Assembly (NCBI GenBank): GCA_026014735.1
Contig: JAOZHT010000005.1
Span: 1-64,000, forward strand
Source: Candidatus Bathyarchaeota archaeon
GTDB lineage: Archaea > Thermoproteota > Bathyarchaeia > Bathyarchaeales > Bathycorpusculaceae
Direction of reading: 5' to 3'
DNA: 64,000 nt
The notes beneath the pieces are model-generated. The model had not been told where the DNA came from. It saw only the letters and a program-made list of their open reading frames with translations, and searched no databases. Made by a program: the position numbers and the translations under genes. Below, piece by piece: positions 8,214 to 16,766 of this stretch. The stretch's first letter is position 1, and every line of letters begins with the position of its first letter.

Positions 8214-9117
8214 TTGCCGCTCGAGTGCGTGGTCGAGTGTAGTGGGCAAAAACCCCCACCGCCACCAAAAACGCAATCATCGCAATCACTATAACGGCGA
8301 TTTCGGGATGCAGCAGCCACTCGTATATTGAGACAAAAAACCGTCCTAATGGATTATCCGTCAACGATTGCGGCGGCATGTTTTGCTCTGACATAGGCAG
8401 CCCCTGGTAGGCTATGGAGTCGGGCAGGGTCACCGTGTTCTCTTTCAGCCACTCGCCGACGGGGTAGAAGCTCGAGGGGTTTTCCATCCATGCAAACAGC
8501 GTCGCGACTCCGTATGCATCAAGAGTTGAGATCTCCTGGGCAGTGCTGCCTACGGTGTAGAATGCATACATCATATCGCCTGAGTAGTTGCAGTGCCCTA
8601 AACCTAAACCGTGCCCTAACTCATGAACCGCGATATTCTGCATATCCATACCTGACAGTTCGACGCCGTGGGCGGTATGAGTGGCAAGGCTAATCGTGCA
8701 GTTTGTTAACACGTTTTGGTTGTCCGCGTAGAGCTGCGCTAACCCCACCTCGTCGGAGCTGTCGCTTAGCGGCGACTCCGTATAGTTGACGTAGACGTCA
8801 TATCCCGCTTGCCATTGGCTGGAAACCTCGGGCTCAAACTTTATGCTGGATAAGTAGGAAAACTCTGAATAGTTATCTGCAAACCCCGCCACTGCCTCGT
8901 TCCACTGCCCCATTGCACGCAGAGTGCTGTTTAAATCGGCAGGGTCCCACCAGGATTCATTATCCGCTGGAAATATGAGTGCTTTTAGAGTTGTATGGTC
9001 CCAAACAAAGCTGCTTATCTGAAGCGAATACGAATTCTGCGCCTGCACAAATACCGTCCCGAAAGATGCGGCGACAAGGCAAAAGCTAGACAGGAGAACT
9101 AACAAAAACCGCTTCAT
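8197..9117 (-). CDS. membrane-anchored matrixin-like zinc metalloprotease
   Basis: 306 residues from the ATG at 9117 (in-frame ATG at 9138 less likely, since the charged MKRF starts a signal peptide of ~27 residues). The zinc motif VHELGHGLGLGH (His165, Glu166, His169, His175) is followed by GDMMYAF with a metzincin Met-turn. Several N-glycosylation sequons (NST, NYS, NYT, NCT) fit an outside location. A hydrophobic span near residues 270-293 with a basic tail anchors the C terminus. It is probably a cell-surface protease of the M10/metzincin group; its target is unknown. It abuts the surface-glycan region. Confidence 0.88.
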   Translation of the reverse strand: MKRFLLVLLSSFCLVAASFGTVFVQAQNSYSLQISSFVWDHTTLKALIFPADNESWWDPADLNSTLRAMGQWNEAVAGFADNYSEFSYLSSIKFEPEVSSQWQAGYDVYVNYTESPLSDSSDEVGLAQLYADNQNVLTNCTISLATHTAHGVELSGMDMQNIAVHELGHGLGLGHCNYSGDMMYAFYTVGSTAQEISTLDAYGVATLFAWMENPSSFYPVGEWLKENTVTLPDSIAYQGLPMSEQNMPPQSLTDNPLGRFFVSIYEWLLHPEIAVIVIAMIAFLVAVGVFAHYTRPRTRAAITADS

Positions 9118-9424
9118 GATTACCAAATGAAAAAGCAATGTTGCCTGTTTAAGTCTTCTTACAAGCAGTCCCTTTTGCAGGTTGAGATTCTGGGTTTCTT
9201 CAGATATTTATTTATATATAAATCATGCAAGTAAGCCTAACTCTAAGCAGGTAAAATAGGGGCAAAAAACAAAGGTTAAAAAGATTAAAAAAGTATAGTG
9301 AACATGATGAGGAATTTATCTTCCTCTCCTAAGTGGGCTCGGCTGGAGAGTTTTAAAGCTTCAAGTTTGTATCGTTACTATAGACTACCGCATGTTTCCC
9401 TCTGTCGGTTAGGTTTGGGTCTGT
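9118..9424. other. divergent intergenic region between metalloprotease and glycosyltransferase
   Basis: Promoter space between two genes pointing away from each other. It contains an almost symmetric AT patch at 9206-9226 (TATTTATTTATATATAAAT) that reads as a TATA box on both strands. No coding sequence seen. Confidence 0.45.
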
Positions 9425-10672
9425 ATGCTTGTTGTTGACATAATATCAACGGTTCTACTTGCCGTTCTTCTCTTTTGGACCATATATAACGGATCCATAA
9501 TCTACGTGGGAATAAAAAACAAGCGGAGAACCCTTGCCCTGCAGAACGGGCAGCAATCACCGACTTTCTCGATTATTGTTCCCACAAAAAACGAGGACTC
9601 AGTTATCCGACGCTGCCTAGACGGCATCCTTGGTGTAGATTACCCCAAAGATAAACTGCAAATCATTGTTGTCGATGGAAACTCATCTGATGAAACCTGC
9701 AAAATAAGCCTTGAATTCCAGCAGAAATACCCATCAACTGTCACGGTGCTCCGAGAGGAAAAAGCAAAAGGTAAACCCGCCGCCCTCAACTTTGCGCTTC
9801 CACACGTCCGAGGGGACATCGTGGCTGTTTTCGACGCTGACAGCCTCCCCCAGAAAGACGTGCTTAGACGGGTAGCTGGCTACTTCAACGACGAGAAAGT
9901 AGTGGCGATTCAGGGCAGGACCACCTCGATTAACGAGAGAAAAAACATTCTAACCCGGGTTATCGCCATGGAGGAGCGGGCGTGGTTCCAGATGCTGATG
10001 AGTGGACGCGAGAAGCTGCAGCTGTTTGTTCCACTGGCGGGGACTTGCCAGTTTGTACGCCGTGGCGTACTCGATGAGATGGGCGGCTGGGATGCGAACT
10101 CTTTAACTGAGGACGTCGAGTTGGCGCTGCGTTTAGTCGAGAAGAACCACATCATAAAATATGCTCCCGACGTATGCTCAGAGCAGGAAACCCCCAATGC
10201 ATTGCATAGCCTAATTACTCAGCGGGTCCGCTGGTACCGCGGATACATGGAAACCGCCCTCAAATATGGCCGCCTCCTAAACAGGGTAAACAAGCGAACG
10301 GTGGATGCGGAAATTTCGCTTGCCGGACCCTTTATGATGGTGGTTTCGCTGCTGAGTTACATAAACTGGTTTTTGGTAGCCGTATTTTTTTCCCAAAGCA
10401 CCCCCGTCTTGAACTTCACAGGGTTAGTTATCGCGTTAACCGCGGCTTCTTTGATCTCCATCGGTATAGGCGTAACCGCCTCTGAGAAGCCAATAAGACT
10501 CCGCAACATCCTCTGGATACCATCCATCTACGCTTACTGGCTTATCCAAATGGTCATCGCAGGCTGGGCATTTCTGAAACTGGTTTTCCGGCGTAGGCGT
10601 GACTGGACAAAAACCGCTAAAGACGGCTCTTTGGTGCCAAATGAGGTCCGCGCATCAAGCGTTCTATCCTAG
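9425..10672 (+). CDS. processive membrane glycosyltransferase family 2
   Basis: 415 residues. N-terminal membrane span (residues 4-27), then a GT-A domain: FSIIVPTKNE, VVDGNSSDET, DAD at 137-139, TED at 228-230 and QRVRW at 266-270, the D,D,D,QxxRW set of cellulose/hyaluronan/chitin-synthase-type enzymes. Three to four membrane spans close the chain, which ends with a basic RRRRDW segment. It probably polymerises and exports a surface polysaccharide from a nucleotide sugar. It opens a run of same-strand glycosyltransferase genes. Confidence 0.9.
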   Translation: MLVVDIISTVLLAVLLFWTIYNGSIIYVGIKNKRRTLALQNGQQSPTFSIIVPTKNEDSVIRRCLDGILGVDYPKDKLQIIVVDGNSSDETCKISLEFQQKYPSTVTVLREEKAKGKPAALNFALPHVRGDIVAVFDADSLPQKDVLRRVAGYFNDEKVVAIQGRTTSINERKNILTRVIAMEERAWFQMLMSGREKLQLFVPLAGTCQFVRRGVLDEMGGWDANSLTEDVELALRLVEKNHIIKYAPDVCSEQETPNALHSLITQRVRWYRGYMETALKYGRLLNRVNKRTVDAEISLAGPFMMVVSLLSYINWFLVAVFFSQSTPVLNFTGLVIALTAASLISIGIGVTASEKPIRLRNILWIPSIYAYWLIQMVIAGWAFLKLVFRRRRDWTKTAKDGSLVPNEVRASSVLS

Positions 10673-10887
10673 AGATGCAAATTTAAGCCAGTTTGAACTG
10701 TTTAGCGGCTTTGCTATTCAGGGTTTGATTGTAAACTTTATTTGGAAGCTAACCTATTCTAAAAAGAATGCTGACTACACTGATGAGCGTTTTAAGCGGC
10801 TTAGACACCGTAACACCAGGGGAGCTACTGCAGCAACGTATTTTAGAAGACCCTAGACGCTTCGGGGTTAAGCAGGCTGTGTGAAGA

Positions 10888-12036
10888 TTGGGGCTGAAGG
10901 TTTGCTTTATCTCATCGTATCCACCTAACCGGGCTAGACTCAGCGAGTACGCCCAAATCTTAGTTGCCGCCATAGCCAGCCGACCAGAAGTAGATGAACT
11001 CCATGTTATAGCTGACCAAACCCTTCTTCCTCGACCAGCATATGAAAATGGAAAAGTCCATATCCACCGGGTCTGGAAAGCCGACGGGCTCTTTTCTATT
11101 TTTGCCATAATGTATTATGTACTGCGGATTAGACCCAACGTCGTTCACTTTAACATTTCTTATCAGAGCTTTGGTAAATCCAAAATCACCAACCTATGCG
11201 GGTTATCTCTGATTTTGTGGAGCCGCCTCTTAGGCTTCAAAGTCGTCGCTGCCCTTCACACTTTAGGCGATAAGGCTGATTTAACGCAGTACGATATGAA
11301 GGCAACCCTGATTAACAAAATCGGCATTTTAGTCGCCACCAAAATTATCCTTTCCGCTCAGCGAGTGGTTGTGCTGGTGAAAACCTACAGCGAATATCTA
11401 ACCCAACGCTACACCCACAACGGCGTCATCTACATTCCCCATGGCGCAACCGTGGAGGCAACCCCGGCGCTTGATGGTAGCGAAAACGCCATTTTGCTCT
11501 TCGGACACATGGGGCCCCATAAGGGACTCCCCATTATGCTCCATGCCCTAAAGAAGATACGCCAAAAAGACCCTTCCGTCAAGCTCATCGTAGCGGGTAC
11601 AAACCACCCCAACTACCCCCTCTACCTCTACCAGTTCATACGCGCCCGCCTCCCCAACGTTGAATTCACAGGTTACGTTCCAGCTGACAGGTTAGCTTCG
11701 GTTTTTCTGCGGGCAAAGGTGGTTGTTTTGCCCTATCTTGCAGCCCCCGGAACCAGCGGCGTCTTCCATTTAGCCTGCGGCTACGCTCGACCCGTCGTGG
11801 CTTCGGATTTGCCTGAGCTAAGAGAAATGGTTAACGACGGCGCCTGCGCGGTGCTGGTTCCCCCGGGAAACGTGGATAGCTTGGTAGATGCGATTTTGAA
11901 GGTTATGTGCAACCCCAAATTCGCTTTAGCAATGAGCCAGCAGAACCTGCATTTTGCTCAAAGGGAAAGCTGGAGTGTTGTTTCGAAGGCTTATGTGGAT
12001 GTTTACCTCTCGCTGCTGCGCAAAAAACCCCGCTGA
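10888..12036 (+). CDS. glycosyltransferase family 4
   Basis: 382 residues, GT-B fold. The N-terminal half begins KVCFISSYPPNRARLSEYA, and the C-terminal half has the donor-binding region LLFGHMGPHKGLP, LIVAGTNHP, VEFTGYVP, VVLPYLAAPGTSG and the GYARPVVASDLPELREMV motif with the EX7E-type glutamates. It transfers a sugar from a nucleotide donor to a lipid-linked or protein-linked acceptor on the cytoplasmic face. Start is TTG 10888, chosen because family members begin a few residues before KVCFISS. Confidence 0.9.
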   Translation: MGLKVCFISSYPPNRARLSEYAQILVAAIASRPEVDELHVIADQTLLPRPAYENGKVHIHRVWKADGLFSIFAIMYYVLRIRPNVVHFNISYQSFGKSKITNLCGLSLILWSRLLGFKVVAALHTLGDKADLTQYDMKATLINKIGILVATKIILSAQRVVVLVKTYSEYLTQRYTHNGVIYIPHGATVEATPALDGSENAILLFGHMGPHKGLPIMLHALKKIRQKDPSVKLIVAGTNHPNYPLYLYQFIRARLPNVEFTGYVPADRLASVFLRAKVVVLPYLAAPGTSGVFHLACGYARPVVASDLPELREMVNDGACAVLVPPGNVDSLVDAILKVMCNPKFALAMSQQNLHFAQRESWSVVSKAYVDVYLSLLRKKPR

Positions 12037-12089
12037 GGCAGCATCTGTTCTCGGGTGGTTTTAGGGTAATCTTTAACCGCTCGGACTCG

Positions 12090-13595
12090 TTGTTTAGTTC
12101 CAAGTTGATTCCCAAGAAACATCTCTATCCGCTACTTGCCTTTCTGGTTCCGCTTCTAGTGAGGTTTATCCCGGAGATACTTATGGGGCCCTACCTTGTT
12201 GGCTTTGACACCCTGGCCCATTACTTGCCCACGACCATGCATTGGATGCGTGGCGACGTAACTTTCGTGGGCTTCATCGCTACAGCGCCCCTGCTTTACG
12301 TGTTCTCAACGGGTTTAAGCTACGCTTTAGGCTCAGTGGTGCTTGCGTTAAAGGTGCTTTCGCCGCTGCTGCTTGGGTTTTTAGGCTTATCCAGCTACCT
12401 GTTTGCCCGAAGAGGCCTTGGGTGGTCACAGATTAAAAGCCTCGCACCCGCCCTGCTGGGGACGCTGTATTTTGTGGCGTTACGCATCTCCTGGGATGCC
12501 CTGCGAGAAGAAGTCGCTGTAATTTTCCTCTTCTTAGCCCTCACTCTGCTCCTTCAAGCCCAAGCCAAACATTCCTGGAAGAACACCCTGCTGTTTTCTT
12601 TGGCGCTGCTTGCAGTTGTGCTGTCAAATCAGGTGGTGGCGGTTCTTGCGTTAGCAGTGGTATTCTTCAGCTTAATCTACATGTTTCTGCGGGGCAACCG
12701 CTCCGCATCCTTACGTTTAGGTGCGTTTATGCTGCCTAGCATCCTGTTTTTCCTGGCGGTTTTCTTCTTCAGCCCCGCCGTCCCCGAGTACCGATTAATC
12801 TTCGGCTTCCCCAGTTCGCCTGACGGTTGGCTTGCCCTATTCGGTTACGCCTCCTACCCCGAAATGCTCGGAAGCGAAGCCATTTTTCTGCTGTTCTGTT
12901 TCCTGCCGCTTCTGCCCCTAGCGGTTCTGAGTATTCGCCGCTTCCAAAACTTCCAAATGCAGGCGTGGGCAATAGTGGTTTTAGCTGCGTTTTTTATTCC
13001 TATGGTTAGCCCCAGCAACCTGCGTCTGCTTATGCTACTGGTTTATCCGTTAGCGTTCTACGTCACTGATGCTTTAAGCCTGCTTAAAACCCGCCGCTTC
13101 TGGCGCTTCAAGGGCAGCTTGATGAGGGTTGGACTGGTTTATTTGGCGGTGGTCACTGCAGTTTTCAGTTTAGGCTTCATGGTATTGCCACCTGAGACAC
13201 CTTTCACCTATTTCTCGTCTGGAAGCGGATTTAACAGTCACATCTACCAGATTCCCTCCTCTATGCTTCAAAACACCGTCTCTATCAGCGACTGCCCCGG
13301 CGCCGCCGACGCGGTACATTGGCTTAAAACAAATATGGGTGAGGGCGATGTTTTGTTGACGCATCGGGCTTTCTATGGCTGGGCACTCACTGAGCTGAGC
13401 CCTGATCAGGTTCACCTCTACGAGTACGATAACCCCGCCGATGTGGCGCCCTCCGTGGCGGATACGCAAAGCGGAAAAGTTTTCTTGATTTGGTGGGTGC
13501 CCAATGAAGGTTGGTATGGACTACCATCGGTGCCCCCCATGTTCAGTGAAGTCTACCGTAGCGGCGACATAGCGGTTTACACATACACGCCCTAG
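12090..13595 (+). CDS. polytopic membrane protein, GT-C-like glycosyltransferase candidate
   Basis: About 500 residues with at least ten hydrophobic spans and a C-terminal extracytoplasmic domain of ~140 residues ending in VYTYTP. The first loop, GPYLVGFDTLAHYLPTTMHW, places an Asp just after the first span, as in GT-C enzymes that use polyprenyl-phosphate sugars. The open frame continues upstream into the preceding glycosyltransferase gene, but the true start is probably TTG 12090 or TTG 12105, after that gene ends. Likely part of the glycan pathway; the specific activity is unknown. Confidence 0.75.
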   Translation: MFSSKLIPKKHLYPLLAFLVPLLVRFIPEILMGPYLVGFDTLAHYLPTTMHWMRGDVTFVGFIATAPLLYVFSTGLSYALGSVVLALKVLSPLLLGFLGLSSYLFARRGLGWSQIKSLAPALLGTLYFVALRISWDALREEVAVIFLFLALTLLLQAQAKHSWKNTLLFSLALLAVVLSNQVVAVLALAVVFFSLIYMFLRGNRSASLRLGAFMLPSILFFLAVFFFSPAVPEYRLIFGFPSSPDGWLALFGYASYPEMLGSEAIFLLFCFLPLLPLAVLSIRRFQNFQMQAWAIVVLAAFFIPMVSPSNLRLLMLLVYPLAFYVTDALSLLKTRRFWRFKGSLMRVGLVYLAVVTAVFSLGFMVLPPETPFTYFSSGSGFNSHIYQIPSSMLQNTVSISDCPGAADAVHWLKTNMGEGDVLLTHRAFYGWALTELSPDQVHLYEYDNPADVAPSVADTQSGKVFLIWWVPNEGWYGLPSVPPMFSEVYRSGDIAVYTYTP

Positions 13596-13607
13596 CTGCA
13601 GCGTTTT

Positions 13608-13905
13608 CTACATTGACGCTCCATTAATGGGTTCATCTCTTTTCCATGCGCCGATTTCGTGGGTTGTATAGGATTCAAAAAAGGCTCGGAGTGCATATTT
13701 AGCAAAATCTTGATGCTGCCCAAGGAGGTTTTGATGTAAACCCCTAGGGTGCCCAATCAAAGCCTTTATGTTTTCGTAAACGCTTTCATTTAATGTAGCT
13801 CCCCGTGTTTTGAGCTACCCCGTTCTGTGAAGGTGAATTTTAAGTTCTTGCCATTGTTTTTCAGCGTCAAGATTGCCTGTTTAATCCACGGTTTTAGAGT
13901 GAATA
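13608..13905 (-). pseudogene. decayed protein gene, frameshifted
   Basis: This gap is not empty. On the minus strand one frame reads SVKVFTLKPWIKQAILTLKN and on to FTERGSSKHGELH before a stop. A second frame then takes over with LNESVYENIKALIGHPRGLH and ends FFESYTTHEIGAWKRDEP, then INGASM and a TAG. Together they make about 100 residues broken by one frameshift near 13795-13815, where GTAGCTC/GAGCTAC forms a 7-bp hairpin. No start codon is visible. Family not recognised. Confidence 0.5.
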
Positions 13906-13914
13906 CTTTTACGG

Positions 13915-14730
13915 ATGCCCTTTTTGATGTTAGATGTTAAGCCTCAGCTTTCAGTGGTTGTTCCAGCTTATAACGAAGCCGAACGTATAGGGCTCACATT
14001 AAATGAGCTAATCCTCAAGGACCCCTCCCTCTTTGATCGCCCATGCGAGGTGCTGGTGGTGATGGACGGCTGCACCGATGACACCCCCAAAATCGTTAAG
14101 GAGATAATCGGCGCCAACCCCTGCGCGGCGGCGCTGGTTTTTCCTTCTCGGCTGGGTAAGGGCGGAGCAATCATGGAAGCCCTAAAGCACACCCAAGGCG
14201 ACGTGATTGCTTTTGTCGATGCAGACGGCTCTATTCCTGCCTCGGAGCTGCGGCGGCTAATCAAGATGGCAGATGACTACGACTTAGTGATTGGTTCACG
14301 CTACAGCAGCGACTCGAGGCTGCCTAAGAAGCGGTCACTTAAGCGCACGCTGCTTAGCCGCGCCTTCAATGTAGTTGCGAAACTGATGTTTTGGAACCTG
14401 CATCCCATCAAAGATACCCAATGCGGCGTCAAAGTGTTCAGCCGCCGCCTAATCGACGCCATAAAAAACGATTTCTTGATAACGGGCTTTGCCTTCGACG
14501 TGAACTTCATCTATTCGGCGCTGAGCTGCGGTTTTAAAGTAAAAGAAGTCGGCATAAGCTGGATGGAACGCGACGGCAGCAAAATGTCAGGCTCTTTTGG
14601 CAAGCACTCTGTGGTTATGGCTTTTTCGTTGCTGCGGCTTAGACTCTACTATAGCCGTGCCCGGCGGGTTCTGTATTCCCGGCGGTTCAGTTGGTTGTTT
14701 GCGCTGTTTTATATGTGGTCAAAAAGTTGA
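13915..14730 (+). CDS. dolichyl-phosphate sugar synthase-like glycosyltransferase family 2
   Basis: 271 residues. GT-A signatures are LSVVVPAYNEAERI, VLVVMDGCTDDTP, GKGGAIMEAL, FVDADGSIP (metal-binding DAD) and the late DTQCGVKVFSR and GFAFDVNFIYSA, typical of DPM1/Alg5-type dolichyl-phosphate mannose/glucose synthases. It would load a sugar on dolichyl phosphate at the inner membrane face, the donor for the GT-C enzymes encoded nearby. The C terminus is basic with one hydrophobic stretch. ATG 13927 is an alternative start. Confidence 0.88.
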   Translation: MPFLMLDVKPQLSVVVPAYNEAERIGLTLNELILKDPSLFDRPCEVLVVMDGCTDDTPKIVKEIIGANPCAAALVFPSRLGKGGAIMEALKHTQGDVIAFVDADGSIPASELRRLIKMADDYDLVIGSRYSSDSRLPKKRSLKRTLLSRAFNVVAKLMFWNLHPIKDTQCGVKVFSRRLIDAIKNDFLITGFAFDVNFIYSALSCGFKVKEVGISWMERDGSKMSGSFGKHSVVMAFSLLRLRLYYSRARRVLYSRRFSWLFALFYMWSKS

Positions 14731-14785
14731 TGGAAAATTTTGCGGTTCGGTGTAGTTTAGGCGAGTTAGTTAGGAGATAAACTGG

Positions 14786-15847
14786 ATGAGCGAGAAACCT
14801 GGTTTAGAAAGGGGAATATCGGTCCTGATCCCCACGTATAACCCCGATATAGAGGATATACGCCAGATTCTAGGTGCTCTTGCCAACCAGGAATACCGCC
14901 GCTTCGAGGTTATAATCGCCAACGACGGCGTCGACTTTTACGATGAAATCTCCGGTATGGTGCCCTTCGGCGAGGTGCCCTTTCTGTTCAGAAATAACCC
15001 CTCTCAGCTGGGACTCTACAACTCCATCAAAGAGAACCTCAAGTACTGCCTATACGACGACATCTTGGTGTTGGAGCAGGATATTGTTCCGCTGAGCAGA
15101 AAATATTTGATGCGGCTTATGGAGCTTTTAGATGCTTCTCCCTCCAACATCGTTACCTCCAAGCTGGTTATCGACGCCGAAACCGACTACAAAAAATATG
15201 TGTTCTATAAGCGTCGCATCGCTAACCTTGAAGTCTTTGACCCCGCAGTCAGCCCTGACTCAGAGCCAAATCATGCAGTAGAAGCCGAGATTGCCTTCAC
15301 AAAAGCCGACTTACTCAGCAAACAAGTCCTCAGCGAATTGTTTTCCCAAGGCTCCGCCAACTCCTTCACCGCTCAAGACATAATCTTAACCTCCATCGCG
15401 CAGACAAACGGTAAACTCGTAACCAGCGACGCAACAGCCTGCGAGGTGGGACTAAGTGACCCTGACACGCTGTCTTTTTTCCTCAAAAAGGAATTCCTCT
15501 ATGGCAAATCCGTGCTGGATGCCTGGCGATACTCCAACAAGAACTGGCTAAAATCCACCGCGTACTTCAAAGAAAAACTTTACCGGGTGCTCTTTCTGTT
15601 CTTTGAGGCAGTGGCGTTGGCGGCGTTGCTGCTTAATTTCTTGGTCGGGGGCGCATTGATGGCTCCGATACTGGCTGCGATGCTGGTTTTTGGTTTGCTC
15701 TACACACAGGTGGTTCTGTTTAGGATTGGGTTTTGGCGGTTTTGGCGGCACAGCAGGAAGTTAGCTGCGGCATTGGATTCAGGCGCCTATGTGGCGCTGC
15801 TGGATTTAGCTTACGCTTTAGGCATACTGAGGAGGCTGCTACTTTAG
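14786..15847 (+). CDS. glycosyltransferase family 2 with C-terminal membrane spans
   Basis: 353 residues. GT-A start ISVLIPTYNPDIEDI, then FEVIIANDG and ILVLEQDIVPLS, where EQD replaces the usual DxD. Two hydrophobic spans lie near 275-325. A GGAGA ribosome-binding site sits ten bases before ATG 14786. Its stop codon shares a base with the GTG of the next glycosyltransferase, so the two are cotranslated. Acceptor unknown. Confidence 0.85.
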   Translation: MSEKPGLERGISVLIPTYNPDIEDIRQILGALANQEYRRFEVIIANDGVDFYDEISGMVPFGEVPFLFRNNPSQLGLYNSIKENLKYCLYDDILVLEQDIVPLSRKYLMRLMELLDASPSNIVTSKLVIDAETDYKKYVFYKRRIANLEVFDPAVSPDSEPNHAVEAEIAFTKADLLSKQVLSELFSQGSANSFTAQDIILTSIAQTNGKLVTSDATACEVGLSDPDTLSFFLKKEFLYGKSVLDAWRYSNKNWLKSTAYFKEKLYRVLFLFFEAVALAALLLNFLVGGALMAPILAAMLVFGLLYTQVVLFRIGFWRFWRHSRKLAAALDSGAYVALLDLAYALGILRRLLL

Positions 15848-16737
15848 TGTCTGATGCTTCAGGTAAAAGCGCCATCATCACGGTGACCTACAATAAGGTG
15901 CCTGACTTCTCATGCTTTGAAGCTGCATCGCCGATGGTGGATTATGTAGTTATCTGCGACAACAGCACCGACAAGCAAGTAACCTCTCGCCTAGACGAGT
16001 ACTGCCGCTGCCACCCCCAGTTTGTGTTGATAAAAAACCATGAAAACCTCGGTATCTCCAAAGCCTACAACAAAGCCGTCTCCTATGCGGCGGCGCTGGG
16101 CGCTTATTGGCTCTACTTCTTCGACGACGACGCCCACTTCGACGCAGAGTGGCTGATTAAAGCCCAAGCCGCCTGGCGATGGCTTGAGGCATCAGGGGTG
16201 CCTGTGGGGCTTTTAGTTCCCATAATCTCCAACGACGAAAAATACGTTAACTCAAACTTGGGCATAAAAACCCCCTACTCCGTCATCTCCTGGGGCATCA
16301 CTTCGGGGTTCTTCACCACGACCTCGGTGTTTAATCGCTGCGGCGGCTATGACCCCGCATACTTTGTAGATTGGGCGGACCTAGAGTTTAACCGAAGAAT
16401 CAGAAACGGCGGCTACCTTGTCGTGCGCCTCAACGAGGTGCTTATCCATCAGGATTTTGGGCGCAGCCTCAGCGGAGGCTTCCTCAGCCGCATCATAAAC
16501 GCAGCAGTAAAATCCTATTCCCTGATAAGCCTAAAACTCAATAAATCCAACACGTTCACCACGGCGTATTCGCTGTATTCCCCTTCCCGCTACCGCAGCT
16601 TAAGCGACAACGGGGTTTGGTCGCTTCGGCAGGCCGGCATGGGTGATTCGCGTTTTCGGTTGCTTATGATTCTGTTTCAACACGTTTTTCTCTCGCGGGT
16701 TCTGCGCAGAGAAATCCTTTATCCAACTCGGAGTTGA
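15847..16737 (+). CDS. glycosyltransferase family 2, rhamnosyltransferase-like
   Basis: 296 residues from GTG 15847 (TAGTG overlap with the previous stop). Signatures: AIITVTYNKVPDF, YVVICDNSTD, LGISKAYNKAV, WLYFFDDDAHFD (DDD metal site), GITSGFFTTTSVFNRCGGYD, FVDWADLEFNRR and a late LIHQDFGRSL, the pattern of rhamnosyl- and galactofuranosyl-transferase-like GT2 proteins. No membrane span. It belongs to the surface-glycan operon. Confidence 0.87.
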   Translation: MSDASGKSAIITVTYNKVPDFSCFEAASPMVDYVVICDNSTDKQVTSRLDEYCRCHPQFVLIKNHENLGISKAYNKAVSYAAALGAYWLYFFDDDAHFDAEWLIKAQAAWRWLEASGVPVGLLVPIISNDEKYVNSNLGIKTPYSVISWGITSGFFTTTSVFNRCGGYDPAYFVDWADLEFNRRIRNGGYLVVRLNEVLIHQDFGRSLSGGFLSRIINAAVKSYSLISLKLNKSNTFTTAYSLYSPSRYRSLSDNGVWSLRQAGMGDSRFRLLMILFQHVFLSRVLRREILYPTRS

Positions 16738-16766
16738 AGTGAATAAAACAGAGATTCCTTGTCCTG

